A DNA stretch of 64,000 nt. It comes from Macquaria australasica (taxonomy: Eukaryota; Chordata; Actinopteri; Centrarchiformes; Percichthyidae). Location of the stretch: the NCBI GenBank assembly GCA_005408345.1, contig SEMN01000336.1, positions 124,001 to 188,000 of the forward strand, given 5' to 3'. Positions 48,301 to 61,795 of this stretch are shown one piece after another (the first letter of the stretch is position 1; every line of letters starts with the position of its first letter). The translations under genes and the position numbers were made by a program. Under the pieces are notes generated by a model, which made no database searches, was not told the origin of the DNA, and was given only the letters and a program-made list of their open reading frames with translations.

Positions 48301-51300
48301 GTGCCTGTGGATGTAGCGTGGGTGTGTGTGTGTACGTCTCTGAAAATAAACAGCGGTGCTTCCCATATGATGTGGCCAGTTGTTTTGCTGCGCTAAATCA
48401 CCAGCTCTTGTCAGAAATGCTTCCAGTTTGGAATTGGCTACAACGGAGCTAGGGGCACATTGACACCCACACACACACTGCCTTTGATCACAGAGCCGAT
48501 AACATACTTCAGTAGTTCTGTTGACGGCGAAGGGGAAATATGATAAATCACATTATTGTAACTACCGGACTGTGTAACCCCATGCTCCAGTTGAAATTTG
48601 AAACAGAGATTGGGAGAGAAAGAGTGAGTGTGAGCGATAGAGTGGCATAAGAGAGAGGGAGAGAAAGGGCCAAGGCTGATGAATGGAAATGTACCTCTCT
48701 TTCTTCATGCTTCCGTTCCCCCCTTAAGACAAGCTCCTTGCCATGGTTGCTCTATCAATCACAGCATAAAGCAGTCAAAAATGTGCTTTACCTTTCTTCC
48801 CATGCCAAACTGTTCTCTCTTACATTCACATGCACATAAGCGTACACACCACTCACACACTTTGTAGAGGAAAGACTGAACGATCCGTCAGAGCACATTG
48901 TGTGTCCGCAAATCACGGAACGATGGAGGGAATAGGGATGGAAAAATGCCCATATCTTTTTACTCCTCCAATTGCTGCAATATTGGCCGCAATTTCACAC
49001 ACGCTACTGTGCTTAAGCACACAAAATGTACATGCACGCACATGAAATATCTAATTCCTCTCCAGGGAAACAGAAGGAGATCACTGGGGGCTTTGTCAGT
49101 CATTCTGCAGGTTCAGAGCCGGGGGGGTGGGGGGTGGTGGGGTGATAAAAAGAACAGTTAAGAGGCACATTTGGGAGTGTGTTTGTTGAGCGATGAGCAT
49201 GGGTCTCCATGTCTGCATCCTCTGCTCGGGAGTCTTTAGTTCGTCATTCAGCAGCAGACGGAGATCTGAGGGGAGGAGATGGCCCGTGTGACTCTGTCGG
49301 TTGAGAGATGTGTTGTCCTGCGAACAATATCAGGCTGCTTTCTTGACGCCGCGATGGCCAAGATAGGGCAAGATGGTTCCCCACTGAATACTCACATGAA
49401 AAACCACATGAACTTTGATTGTGTCCCTCACTCACACACACACAGACACACACACACAGACCCACACAGCAATCCGTCTCCATGCCCCGGCAGCGTCCAT
49501 GTATGATGTGGTGAAAGCGCGACCAGGGACTGTACCCACCACATCTGCAGGCTCACTGGAGAACAATAGGAGTGTGAAAATGAACAACAGACATTTTACC
49601 ACACACACCGCAGTCACCTATAAATGGAAAAAATATTGTACTGCACACACAGACGCAGATACTGACACACATACTTGCACTCAGTCTCACACAGCACACA
49701 CATTAGAGATGCCCATAAAATTGGGACACACGGAAAGCCCAATTCTAATTGTGAAACTCCCATACGCTGCGGAGCCTGCAAAATCTTTAAGCGCTCTCTT
49801 TCTCATTTCTTTTGCGGCCGTTTATTTGCGCTGAAAATATCTGTACGTCACAGCGCCAGCCGACACAATGCACATGTGGTAGTCATCAATCATAATTATC
49901 ATGGTTTAAAAAAGCCACAGCTGTTATTTGATTTTAAAAACAAGCCATAGCGCAGCGCCTTCCAACGATACGTCAAGTTGTCAGCGGAGGCCTTGGCCTG
50001 CACAGCAGAAATGTCTCTCTCTCTCTCCGGCTTCCCAATGAGCTCTTTGGAGAGCACAGCCGAGCAGAGCTGCATTCAACCTTTCCCCATGACTCACCAC
50101 TGTGTGTCTTTATTTTTAAACATTTTCTCTCTCCATTGCTGCGTGTTTATTCTGTCTGAGTGAGGCCGCTGTTATGGACTTCACACAACGTTTGTTTATG
50201 GCTTCTTTAATCAGGACCAGATAATGGAGAGTTGTCTCCATCCATGGGCGCATCCCCAGAAGCTGGGTGATGTGTGTGTGTGTGTGTGTATGTGTGTGTA
50301 TGTGTACCTGAATGTGTGTGTGTTGTTATACTTTAATAATTCACCCCGCCAAATGTTCCAATAAATATTTTTCTCAGTAGAATATTAGTACACAGACAAT
50401 GAATAGGATTAAGGTGTGTATGTGTATTGTTCATGAGGCCCCGTGAGGTGATCGTGTGTGTCCTGTGTTATATGTGATGTCACCCACTCTTGATTATGTG
50501 AGTTGGTTTGCTGTTACTGCTGGCTGTGTCATCTCCATGGCAACTTTGTTATCACTTATATTTACCTCTGACTTTAATCAAGCAGTAGTGCATTACACTT
50601 GTTGTATTCATTCCCAAATTACTGCCTGGAGCCTGAGCAGATTTTGCCAGAAATGGGACAAACATGAAGTATATGATTCACATGACATCACCACAGTATT
50701 TGAGGTCCCATGACATCATCAGCAACAGTAAGAAAAAGTAATAAATTACACATTATTTGTTAATTTGCTTAAATTTACTAGATTCTTTTACTGTTCCCTA
50801 TTAAGTAAAGTAAATAGTTACACTGTACTACATTCTTAGGAGCCGATGTGCACTTAAAAGAACATTTTAATATTTACCATATTTACTGATTTGTTAGTTC
50901 ACTCGTGTAATCATTCATTCATAACTGTAATATTTTCAATATAAACTGAAACCTGGATAACATAAGAAGATTCTATGCACATATAATGAGGCTATACAGG
51001 GTTCCCACACACTTTTACCAATGAATTTCCAAAACTTTTCCATAACTTTACATTATGTTTTACCCCATTTCCACGACTTCATTTAAGTAGTTTAAAATAG
51101 ATAGGCCTATATAGTGATCATATGGCGCAGGCTAGGGTCTTCCTCTCTCTTGAACCATGTATTATATTTGTCCTTCGAAAGCCAAACATTATTAAACACA
51201 CACTTCCCAGGAATTTGCAGATAAGCAAACTGCTAGCGCTTGCTAACATTGTGTATCACATGATACTAGTGATGTTTCAACAGTCAGAAAGCACAGCACT

Positions 51301-54300
51301 AGATTTTAAATTAGTAATACAAGGAACGTATTTCGCGTAACATTATGTTTTGGGATTTTTATGATCATATTTTAAACAATAGCCAAAACAATATATATTC
51401 AATACTTTTCCAAAACATTCTCTTTATTCCAAACCAGTTCCAGGTCTGGAAAACAGGTTTTCTAATTTCATAACTTTTCCAGGAATATCATGACCGTGGG
51501 AAGTCTTGCTATAATATGTAAAAGTGCCCTGTGGAGTTTTTATTATAAACAAACATGGCTACATTCAGTTTTTCACACCAAACTGCATGCGTATCCTTGA
51601 AGCCCTATACCTCCTAAAACATTTGCAAAACCTTTTTTTGAATGTTTTGCATTATTTACTCTGGCTTGTGGTTTCCTTCTTCTCCTCTTTTATTGGCCCA
51701 TTGCTACCTTTTATGGCGCATTACCACCACCAGCTGTCAACATGCATTACCACTCTCCACAGCATAAATGTGTATAATGCCACTCCTGTGCTTGTGGTGG
51801 GCTGTCAGACGAACACAAGATACAAACATTACAGGGACCTGCTCATCAAAACATACAATGACGTTGAAGTCAGTAATTGTGATGTGATTAATGAAATTGC
51901 AATTACAGACAAAGCAGTATCATTAGAGAATCAACCATTTTCCCCTCAACGCTGATAGAAAGCATCCACCCTGCCTATGTGTCCCAGAGTAACGCCTTGA
52001 ACCCCTCTCTCTGCAGTCAGACCTCCCAGGAGGGGGCATCCGTAACAGGAAATTCCTATGCAGGGAAACTAACATGCCATTATTATGCTTTCATAAGGAA
52101 AATATTCAATGTCAGCAGAGGCTGTAAAAAGGCTACATAATTATCTGACCTACAAAATCTCATGCCGAAAGGACACAGCTAACATTGCAAGCTCATCACA
52201 TGGGGAGAACACACCTCCTCACCCAAAATGACAGTGGGTCCACATCCCAGAGCCTGATGTTAAATGTTGTCCTTGACGGGGTACCAAACTGTTGGCGCAC
52301 TAGATTTGTCGTGTCACAACTGCTAAATATGACAGGCTACTCAAATACCCAGATTGGTGGACCACAGTATTGCCATGCAGGATTTTTTCCACATCTTCCC
52401 TGAAGCTGAATGTAGATCATGCCTGCGGATAAATTCATCCAGCCCCCCGTCAGCTTGGCTGACTTGACAAACAAACAGCCAGTGTGTCAAAACTCCCAAC
52501 TGCAAAGGGCTTCTGAGAGCACAGTTTACACTTGCTAGCCCGGTGGTCTGGCTTTATGAGCAATGGTTAGTGTCATACGCACACACAGACACACACGCAC
52601 ATACAAGACTCACTCTTGAAGACTCATGCGAGACCCCAAGGGCTGTGAAAGCAAAGAAGGGGTGACGTAACAGCTCTTTGCTTTCATTGTGTTTTTCAAA
52701 GAGATGACCTTACATGACTGGGGCCACAAGGTTATGTATGTTTTCTACCAGAGGCTGACACATAAGTTGTCCTCATACTATCCCAAGTGTTAAAAAAGTA
52801 GGTTGCGTGTGCGTGTGCGTGTGTGTGTGTGCGCATGCATGCATGTATCTGAGCATCCTGCACCTCTCCCTCTTTGACCGCAACACAGCTGCGTCAACAC
52901 TCACCCCCCAACACACCCTCTCACGTCAGAGTGTGTGTGTCAGAGACGCAGAGAAATGGAGTGTGTCTATGTTACAGCAGTGAACAAAGGGGGAAGTAGG
53001 TGGTCTCCTGAGAAACCTGAGGAAAGAAATAAGAAGAGGGGAGATGGAGAGGGGAGAGAGAGATAGATATGGAGGGAGACTGAGGGGTCAGATCTGAGAG
53101 AAGGTAGAATGAGACATCTGGAAAAGAGAAAGAGTCACTGGGACGAGGAGGAAATTACAGCTGCCCAACAATGATTCATTGGGGAAAATTCCTCCAACCT
53201 CTCTACCTAACCCTCTAACCTCTCTCTGCGGACTACTCCCCTCTCTTGATGATTGATCGCCACGTGAAAAATGCGTTCTAAAGATTCGTAATTTTACATG
53301 TACAAAAGAACATTGATAAGGTGTACATTGATTGATACTTTGATGCTGATGCTCCCCCTTTTCTCTCTCCAGGGATTTGAGTATGAACAACATCAGCGAG
53401 ATCCAGCCCAGAGCCTTCCACCGACTGCACCTGTTATCAGAACTGTGAGTACAAAAACTAACATTCAATTAATAAACCTCCATCGTCACAACTCACACAT
53501 GACAAGAAACAGTCATTCCCCGAGCCGCTGATATGCGCAGACCTCAGTGATGGGGATTGATGACTCTGGCCTGCCTCTGATCTCTCCTACCAAGAAACTG
53601 CCTGCAGCAAAGGGCTAGTAGATCCTGGGATGGCTGCACAAAAGAGGGAGGCGAGGGGAACCTGATATTCACTCAGAGAGTGAATATATGGTCCTTAAAG
53701 TGTTTAGAGAGCAGGTTCTGTGCTCAGCATCCAAGCCGCTGCTTTCTTGCCCTCCTTGACTTTGTTACAGCTGGACAGCTGAGCAGGAGCAGTACACACG
53801 TAGACACAAGCCTTTGCCAAAACAAACAACACGCTATAGGAGAACTTCAGGACAGGATTGGGGAAAATGAAAACAGCAAAGATTTATGTTTTTCTTGTTA
53901 ATTGCATTAAGTATAGGTACGGTTGGGTATCATTAGAAATGTTTTGATATAGGTGCCAATACACTAAATGAGTTAAATGCCGAAACAGACATGATTCTTT
54001 ATACTTTTCTTGGTTGGTAACAAAATAAACAATATGTTAAAATAAGAAAACAAGACTAAGATTTTGACTCTCTGTGCCAAATTTCTTGACTTCTATACTA
54101 TGTGCTACAGACACACATTGGTCAGTACATAACAAAATAGAAGGTGTTGGTTTCCTTCTCATAGGGCTGATGAAAGCACAGACGCCGTAGCAAAATCACA
54201 AAACTTTTTGAACGTGTTTTCGGTCGACCTGGCCGATATCTGATTTGACCACTCAGCAGAATTCAGCTAAGTCTCAGTTTGACAAAGGCCCGCTGCCCAC

Positions 54301-57300
54301 AGATATGCCCCAAGGGTGTGAATGTGTGTGTAAGTGTGCAGTAACTCGTGGGGGCTTATGTGTGTATGTCAGCCTTCACCTGATTCTTTTGCTTCTGAAG
54401 CCAGTGTGTGTGTGTGTGTGTGTGTGTGTGTCTGCATGGGGTGTTTGAACAGTCCGCTGTTTTCTTTGCTAATTCTTGCAGCTGCAGCCTGTGAGGCATG
54501 AGCCAATGATGATGAAAGTAAAAGGTTAGCTGGATAACCATTGAGCTGGCTTTGAGTCACAGTCAAACTGGATCTGAAGAGTAGAACGAAGCTGAACAAT
54601 TAAGTTTTGTGACACCTTAAAGTTCGAGAGTTAAATTCAAGACTTTGATTTATTGTCGTTTGTTGAATTGCTGATCTGAACTTTTGCGGTCGTAAAAAAC
54701 GGTAAAGGTCAGATATTGCTGATGGTGTAATAATCAGAACCACCCAGTGCAGAGTGATGTTGAACATCGATGCTGACATTTGCCTGCTTTGGGGAAAAGG
54801 GGGTGGGGGTCTTGGATGCAGCTCCACCTGTGTTTGTCCAGAGACAATACTCCCAGCGTTTTACAACCCCGCTGATCTTGCTTCCTCTGTATCGCTCTCA
54901 TGTTCTGACACTTTATGGAGACGTTCTGTTGCTTTGTAACTCTTCCAAGGAGGATGTTCCTGCCCTAAAGCCAATTTTTATAGCCTGCTGACCATTTCTG
55001 GAAACATGCTGATCCGATGATGATGTTCCAAGGCAGGGAGAAGCAGATTTCTGACATCCACTCCTGTCTAGGAGGTTTAGAGAGATGAAGCAATGCAGGT
55101 TATGGTAGACACATTATAATTACGACAAGTTATAGCGCTAAGAAAAACAAACCGAGGCTGTAAACACAAACACGGTTGGTTTGAGAGCGAGACCGTTTGA
55201 TGTGGGTCTACAGCACTTGTTGGTAGCACAGGGAGAGGCAAGGGGCAGGCAGGTTGTGACTGGTAGAGTGATAAATTGTTTGATGTTGGGCTCTACCTCC
55301 CGGCCTGCCCTCCCTCACTCTATCTCCTCTCCTTTCCAATTGATTTCTACAGACCCCCATCTCCATTTTACTGCAGGCTATTGCAAGCTGCAGTCACTGC
55401 CTTTGATAGTTTTTCTACTTTTTTCCCCCTTTCTGGCATTCTCCACGTTCTTACAAACCAAAACAAATCTGCTTATGGCAAGAAGTCCAGCTTTCATCCT
55501 GTTTTACTCTATGGGGCAGAGAGGGAATAAAATCTTATAAGCCACATACAGAGTATCCTTCTGAAGCACTGCTCAGAAACGTAAACTGTATCATGCTTCC
55601 TCTTATCTCTTAGCTCAGGTCTATAGTATCAAAGTGCAAACAGATAATCCCTTTGAACCTCAAATGAGGTGGTTAAACGAATTCACAAAGCAGGTAGAAA
55701 ACCTCCCTTTGATTCATTGTGGCATTGATATTGATAATAAAATATAAGTGTAATCGCCCCTCCCTCCAGCCCTTTCTCTACCTCTAACTCTTTATTTCTA
55801 AATCTTATTCTATTGATCTCAGATCCCTCTCATTAAGCCTTCATTTAGCGCTTTGATCAGTAAATCGCCTCTTAATTCAAACACAGAAACCTGAACGCAA
55901 CTGTCAGTCAGACGGAGAATGAAGAGAGGCGACTGAGAGGCAGACTGCATGTCTATGGATTAATGAGAGGGCAGCAATGCCCACACTCCGGTACAGACTC
56001 CGAGACTGGTTACTCATCTACTTCCTGACATATCAAAGACATCCCCTCTCTTCAAATGTTCCGCTCTAATATCAAAGATGCGCCATCTATTTCTTATCTA
56101 ATTGCAACTTGGAACTAGTAGAGGGTGGTTTTAGGTGAAACTGTCCCCCTAAAAGCCCTTCCTGAAAGAAGGTGATAGCGCTTTCTGCCTATCATCAGTA
56201 TCAAAGTCCATGCTGTTCGTACCTTCGGAGATCAAGTTTCCCTCTGCCTTTTTTCTTTGACTCCTCTCATAATCAGCCGTTTGAGTCGAGTCTCTCATGC
56301 TCATGTTATCATTATCTGTAGCCATCACTCACCTCATAAATACAGAGCTGAATTCTGCCCATTCAAAGTGGCCTGACAGGAAAAACAATCTCACTGGTTT
56401 TTTTTTTTAAACCCTCAACCATCAGTTGGCTTTGCCTCTTTTGACGCAGTACCAGCTTAGAGTGCTTAGAATATGGTGCTAGCTCATGTTATCAGCTCAA
56501 GACTGAAATTCTGATAAATCTGATCTTGTCTTTGGCAGTATCTGCCAGACCTGGAATATCCATCCAGGCCGGGCTTCTCCAGCCCTGTGAGTGTGCTCTC
56601 AGGTGCTCTCCGACTATCGCACAAATGAAATCCAAATGTAAGAGGAGAGAAGTGGTGAGAGGAGGCCAGCGCTGCCCTGCTTGTGTTCTTCTTGGTGATA
56701 AGATTGTCTGCTGATGTGCCAGGAGTATGACGTAGGCGAGGGTTAAGGGGTTACAATATTGGCTGTCTTGATACTCCAGGTGCGCCACACAGCTGGGACT
56801 ATCTAGGTCAATTAAAACTTTTCCTTTTAGTGTTGCCAACATTGGTTTTTGTCTGCTCGTCTCTTTCTCTCCCACAAACACGTATCCCCGCCCCATTCAC
56901 ACACTGTCACTTTCCATGTCTATATTTTACTCCAATAATTTCAGGGGTTAACGCCAGGTTAAGTGGTTGACCCTCAGGCTGGACCTCCGAACAGAAGGAG
57001 GGATAACGTTTCTATTGATGGACAAAGGGTGAAAAAGGTCACGCATGCATTTGTACTTACAGACACGCCCACACACAAACCGCACTCTCTCTGATAAGAC
57101 CTGTTTATCCTCTCCGACTTCTTTCATCATCGTCTCCTATCTACCATCTTGGCCCTGCTGCCACTATGACGTCCTATCACTACCTGAGATAGTATCCCAA
57201 AATCTGATGCTGGCTTTGCTGTCTAGGTCTTTAATCCATCTTTTTGTTTATTATTTTGAGGCAGTAGGACATGGTGATACATAGAATAATCAGCGGTTGG

Positions 57301-59952
57301 TGTGTTTCAGTAAAGCCCTCACTGATCAGCTCTGATAACAGGGTGGTCTCATCTTTGTTACGACCCCTCCAATTTCTCTTCCATATGTTTGAACTACACT
57401 GGCCTCTGTTACTTTATCTATGAATCACTTCAATAGAGCTGAATTATGCTGAGGTGGAATTTTTATCTACACAGTCCAGGGGCCAAGAAAAATTCTAACC
57501 ATCCCCAAATCAAATTAAAAGAAAAAAACAGTTGGAGCCACGGTTTGACAAGAGCAAGGCGCCTTTCATTAGAATGAGATTAATGTGGAATGACTAGGAG
57601 GCTAAGTGCGGAACATTCACTCATACATATGATCATTTACACACGTACACACATAAATACACACACTGATATCATGGAAACACTTGGTCAATCGCAACTG
57701 CCGGTGTTCTGTTGATGTCTATCAAGAACGTCTGAACATTTCTTTCCTTTTTCAATATCCATCTTCGCTTTCGCCATAATTGTCCATTTGACAAATGAAG
57801 TTGGCAAAAAAAAAAAAAAAAAGCATGATTCCACTCTAATGCTGTTTTGGCTCCAATGGTGCAGCTAATAGAGAAAGGCTGGTTGGCAGTAGGACATGTA
57901 CATCATACCATGGCCTTAACTACAATGTTTGTTTTCTAAAACTCTAATTTACTGCCCCTACTCATCCCCCCCAGTGAAAAGACTTTATTTTTCTTTGGTG
58001 CTACCTATATCTTTTTCCTTCCAATGCATCTGTAACTAATCATTGCGTTTGAACAGGAACCAAAAGAAGGCACTTAGGGGTCTTTGTAGAAAGAGTTTTA
58101 GATCTATTTTACTGGTGTCAGGAACTCAGCAAGGCCTATTGAAACAGTTACCTCTGGAAAAGTAGCTATTGAAATGGTCCCCGGTGACCAGCTTGTGCAA
58201 TAGCGGAAACTGAAATGGTATTGAAGTAGCAGACCTATTGTCCTCTGAGGGACAACAAATGGGCCGTATATTGGTTTCTTTATGGGTGAAAAAATCAGAT
58301 CTAAGCTCAAATTGAACTCGTTTATCTTGAAATAACAATGAATATTGGAATATTGGGTCAAAGAGCTGCAGTGACTGCAGATCAACTCTCTGTCATCTGT
58401 GTCTTACATCTCTGTGGAATCCATATTGAGACATCATGTGGCGCAGTCAAAGTCTGTTTGAATGAGTTTTGACTGTGGTTTGAGAGGCATGACTAAATGG
58501 CACCACAATAGCTTGGATAACGATCACTCCATTTTGCGTTCTAGTATGCCGATGTGGGTGTGCATCTATGTGTATGTGTGGGTGTGTGTGTGTTTGATAA
58601 ATACGAGCTCTATAAGATTTCTAAACTGGGCTGAGTGTGAGATTTGGCAGGCGCGGGTGGGGTTGTGTGGTTTGCCACTGCACAGTAATAAGACTGAGAC
58701 ATGTTGACATAAGTATCAGATGTCAGAGGGAGTTTGCTGGGAGCCCTCGTCCATTACCATCTGGATGATAGTGGCTTGGAAAAGCAGGCAGAACTCTATA
58801 TCAATATTTCAGTATCTTGGCATTGATGGAACAACTCAGCCAGAGGCAGGCTGCTTAGCATAAGGCTGAAATGTCAGATGTCACCTGTAGAGCAACGGTG
58901 TGAGGAGGAGGATGCCAATGAGTAACTTTTAACTTGTGTGTTTAATAAAAGTGGGTGGTCTCGAGCCGTGAAGACCAAATCTGTGTTTAAACTGTGCTTC
59001 CAGCTTGTGACCTTGAGACTTACTCTGCTGGACTGAATGTTATTTATTTGGACATCTTATACACACTCACAAATGACCATTAGGTGCTGTGTTTGATAAA
59101 CAAACTGATTGGATTGCTTGTGTGAATGTGTGTGGTTTCTCTCCCTCGCTGTCCTCAAGGCCCCTCAGAACGGGCCCAATTTACCTCAAGGACATGGAAA
59201 ATAGCACGCACATTCACACTGCACACACATGCTCATGTGCACATATATAGTAAACACCTTACCATATACACACACATAAACACACATAAACACACTCACA
59301 TGCTCACAATACTTTCACTCTGCACTTATTGACCCAGTCTCAGTCTCATTCAATTCAGTCTTTACTCACTCATCAGAGCTCCTAGGATTGGTTAAGGTTT
59401 CAGGGTGTGCTTTTGGGCCAATAGCAACCACATTGAAGGGAATAGAATATTGTTATTTGCATACTGCCCCAAAAGTAACCCCAAAGCACGAACTCAAGGA
59501 TGAAGTCATATCACAGCTCACTTCAAAAACATAGAATAAAGCAAAAGGCAAAACTTCTCTTATGAGACTTGTACATTTTTTGTGTATGTGCTTATATTTC
59601 ATTTTTCACTGTTATATTATGTTTTCTCCTTTTTGATGTCTGCGTTTCTCTCCTAGGCGTATCTCAGGGAATCAGCTGAGGTATATCTCAGGCCACGCTC
59701 TCCAGGGTCTCCACAACCTCAAAGTTCTGTAAGTAACCTCCTCCCTCCCACCCTATCCCACTCTGGTGGTTCAGTCCTCATTCTAGGTGGGTTGTTCCAC
59801 TCCAGCATTCTGGGGGGATAGAGTTGTGCTCCCGCCTTGAATAAAACACACAGGCCACGCATCATTAACTGTAGTTAAAGTTTATGGGCTGGGGGAGACC
59901 TGCCCTGCTTGCAGTTCCTTCATTCCCAAACAAGCCCTGTTTCAGTTGCAAG

Positions 59953-60001
<49 letters not shown>

Positions 60002-60699
60002 ACACAGGTGTAACGCAGGGACCTCCCAGTCACACCACCCACCGAGATTACAGCAAGTGACAAAAAAAAAAATCACTTAAAAATGCAATTCAAAGCTGTT
60101 CTCTCAACACCCCATTTCTCATAGTGTGTTCATAGCCTTATGATCCATGGCCACCAACTGTTAGCACTGCCGTAATGTATTAAATCACAAAAAAAAGTGC
60201 AAAGATACCATAAAAACCATGGAACTCTCTGACTTGTGAGTGCGGCATCTAATGCGTTGCGGCCATATTTCATGAGCCTTGGCCACCGACTCAATTCCTT
60301 TTGGACCCTGGCTGAGAAAAGTTTGAGAAGCCCTGCCACAGAATATAAACTTAGCTTGAGAATTGTGGTTTGTAATTTGAGGGAATCTGGGGGACACAAG
60401 TTGATCTTCTTTCACCTTGTGTTGTGAAACTCACCGAGATGGAATGAGTGAACCAGCCATGAATCCTGGGCTATTATGTCATTACTGCAGAAGGACACAC
60501 ATATCCTGAATTCATACAAGTCTGCAAGCATTCATGCTTCACACAGTAACACCCTAGCAAACTTTGGACGGTCTCTTTGACCTCAGAGCAGCTGAGCTGT
60601 TGGTTTCCTTCCTCGATATATTAGTTAAAGTCAGGCCGTGTCAAACACAAATGCACCGCTGACCTTGTGTAGGCAACCGCAAGGTCCCTGCTGACTCTA

Positions 60700-60757
<58 letters not shown>

Positions 60758-61743
60758 GAAAAAGCTACCTGTAGAGAATTTCTTTGAAACAGGAAAAAGA
60801 CTCAATTCAATGCATTTATCATGGCATCATCATCCCAGTGGAAACATTCTCATGATCCTCTCAAACCTGAGCAGCACTTTTTCTACACTGAATCATTCTA
60901 TCTTACACAGGAGACCATTGTGAAATACACTTCACTACGAAAGAATGTGAAACATTGAGTTATGTAAATAAATATAGCAAAATATGCTCTTTACATCTTG
61001 AGACATCCAGAATGCACTCTAATGCCAACATTGTAACCATCACTTATGGCAAAATAAACAAATAGATAATAAACATTTTAGATTTAAAAAAAAATCTAGA
61101 GGCATCATCATTGGCAGTAGAGGCATCAAGGTTATTTCATATTCACAAAGAAAAATGATACAGGATCCTTATATTATATTAACTTTACTGTGAGCTAAGA
61201 TGTTTAACTGTTGTCTCACAGACTCGGAAAGACTGAATATTGTGGCACCATGATGCCACGATAAAGGCATACTGGCGCTGCTGAGAGCGACACACTGGAG
61301 ACTATACGCCTCGTGCACTAATATCAGACGACTGGTCACGATAAAAACTTTAAAGAAGAAGGGAGAGAAAGACAGAGAAAGCGAGGGAGGGAGAGGAGAG
61401 AGAGAGGGCTATTGTTTGCTCCCCACTTCCTCCTCGCTTTTTGCTCCATTCTTCTGAGAATGACATCAGCAGCCCACCCAAGGAGCTTCTCTTTCTCTTT
61501 TCTTCTACCCTTCATTCTCTGCTTCTCTTCAAGCTTTCACTGGCCCTTTCCTTCTTGTGTCAGATTTCCCTCACGATGGAATTATTTGTTCTGCTTGATG
61601 TGCCCTCACGCACACCACATACACGTATAGACCTATTACTTATAACTTAATAATCTGTACGTGTCTTTCAGGATGCTACAAAACAACCAGCTGGAGAGAC
61701 TTCCTGATGATGCTCCATGGGACCTACCCAACCTATTGTCCCT
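38720..61743 (+). CDS. lgr6: lgr6, 5' part (first four coding exons; gene continues past the window)
   Basis: Leucine-rich-repeat GPCR of the LGR4/5/6 group: plasma-membrane receptors for R-spondins that raise Wnt signalling and mark stem cells. Coding exons 38720-38940, 53373-53444, 59657-59728 and 61672-61743 join in frame (145 residues plus two bases). Visible are a signal peptide (MLPVLLLLCVAGG), the LRRNT cysteine cluster CPSPCQCEEDG and VDCSELGLSSVP, then LRRs DLSMNNISEIQP, RISGNQLRYISG and MLQNNQLERLPD. The VDCSELGLS segment and LRR wording match LGR6 as I remember it better than LGR4 or LGR5. The remaining LRRs, hinge and seven-helix domain must lie to the right. A Met eight codons earlier (38696) is in frame, but the 38720 start is preferred because the hydrophobic core follows at once and G is at -3. 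Confidence 0.92.
40557..40645 (+). repeat. (AC)n microsatellite
   Basis: Nearly perfect AC tract of about 43 units in lgr6 intron 1. Alternating purine-pyrimidine of this length can adopt Z-DNA. Confidence 0.95.
40998..41072 (+). repeat. (AC)n microsatellite
   Basis: Perfect AC tract of about 37 units, 350 bp from the previous long tract. Confidence 0.95.
45238..45318 (+). repeat. (AC)n microsatellite
   Basis: Perfect AC tract of about 40 units in lgr6 intron 1. Confidence 0.95.
50997..51505. mobile_element. hAT-like non-autonomous repeat (CAGGGTTCCCAC ends, degenerate)
   Basis: Starts cagggttcccacacactttt and ends catgaccgtgggaagtcttg; gggttcccac and gtgggaa are inverted ends. Inner phrases such as tttccaaaacttttccataa and ccaggtctggaaaac belong to a fish repeat that I recognise by wording. 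The right terminus has decayed. It has no coding capacity; the ORF inside is spurious. Confidence 0.5.
51510..51740. repeat. Likely interspersed repeat fragment (tggcgcattaccaccacc)
   Basis: The run gccctgtggagtttttatta, catttgcaaaacc, ttattggcccattgctacct and tatggcgcattaccaccacc resembles a repeated fish sequence. It explains the long but domain-free ORF at 51524-51955. Confidence 0.4.
53373..53444 (+). CDS. lgr6: lgr6 coding exon 2 (LRR 1)
   Basis: 72 nt between ttctctctccag and gtgagt, phase 2 at both ends. Encodes one leucine-rich repeat, DLSMNNISEIQPRAFHRL followed by HLLSEL. Confidence 0.95.
53445..59656 (+). other. lgr6 intron 2 (6.2 kb)
   Basis: Begins gtgagt and ends ttctctcctag. 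It holds a TG tract at 54402-54431, an A run at 57807-57822 and otherwise ordinary intronic DNA. No gene is supported on either strand. Confidence 0.7.
59657..59728 (+). CDS. lgr6: lgr6 coding exon 3 (LRR 2)
   Basis: 72 nt, phase 2 at both ends, donor gtaagt. Encodes RISGNQLRYISGHALQGL followed by HNLKVL. Confidence 0.95.
59729..61671 (+). other. lgr6 intron 3 (1.9 kb)
   Basis: Begins gtaagt and ends gtctttcag. Contains CA tracts at 59953-60006 and 60702-60756 and a purine-rich stretch at 61355-61410. No other feature. Confidence 0.75.
61672..61743 (+). CDS. lgr6: lgr6 coding exon 4 (LRR 3)
   Basis: 72 nt, phase 2 at both ends, donor gtgagt. Encodes MLQNNQLERLPDDAPWDL followed by PNLLSL. 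The MLQNNQL start is characteristic of the LGR4/5/6 group. Confidence 0.95.
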
Positions 61744-61748
61744 GTGAG

Positions 61749-61795
<47 letters not shown>

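Larger units (their letters stand above)
38941..53372 (+). other. lgr6 intron 1 (14.4 kb)
   Basis: Begins gtgagt and ends ttctctctccag. No internal coding exon is supported on either strand. It is packed with simple repeats: CA/AC tracts at 40557-40645, 40809-40830, 40998-41072, 45238-45318 and 47406-47430, GT at 47246-47274, and GA-rich stretches near 42340-42700 and 48600-48665. It also has G-rich tracts near 49122-49141 and repeats at 50997-51740. Most ORFs here are translations of these tracts. Confidence 0.7.

Noticed and set aside
51524..51955. 143-codon plus-strand ORF
   Set aside because: Its first half lies in repeat-like sequence, it has no recognisable domain, and it sits alone inside lgr6 intron 1 without splice signals or promoter.
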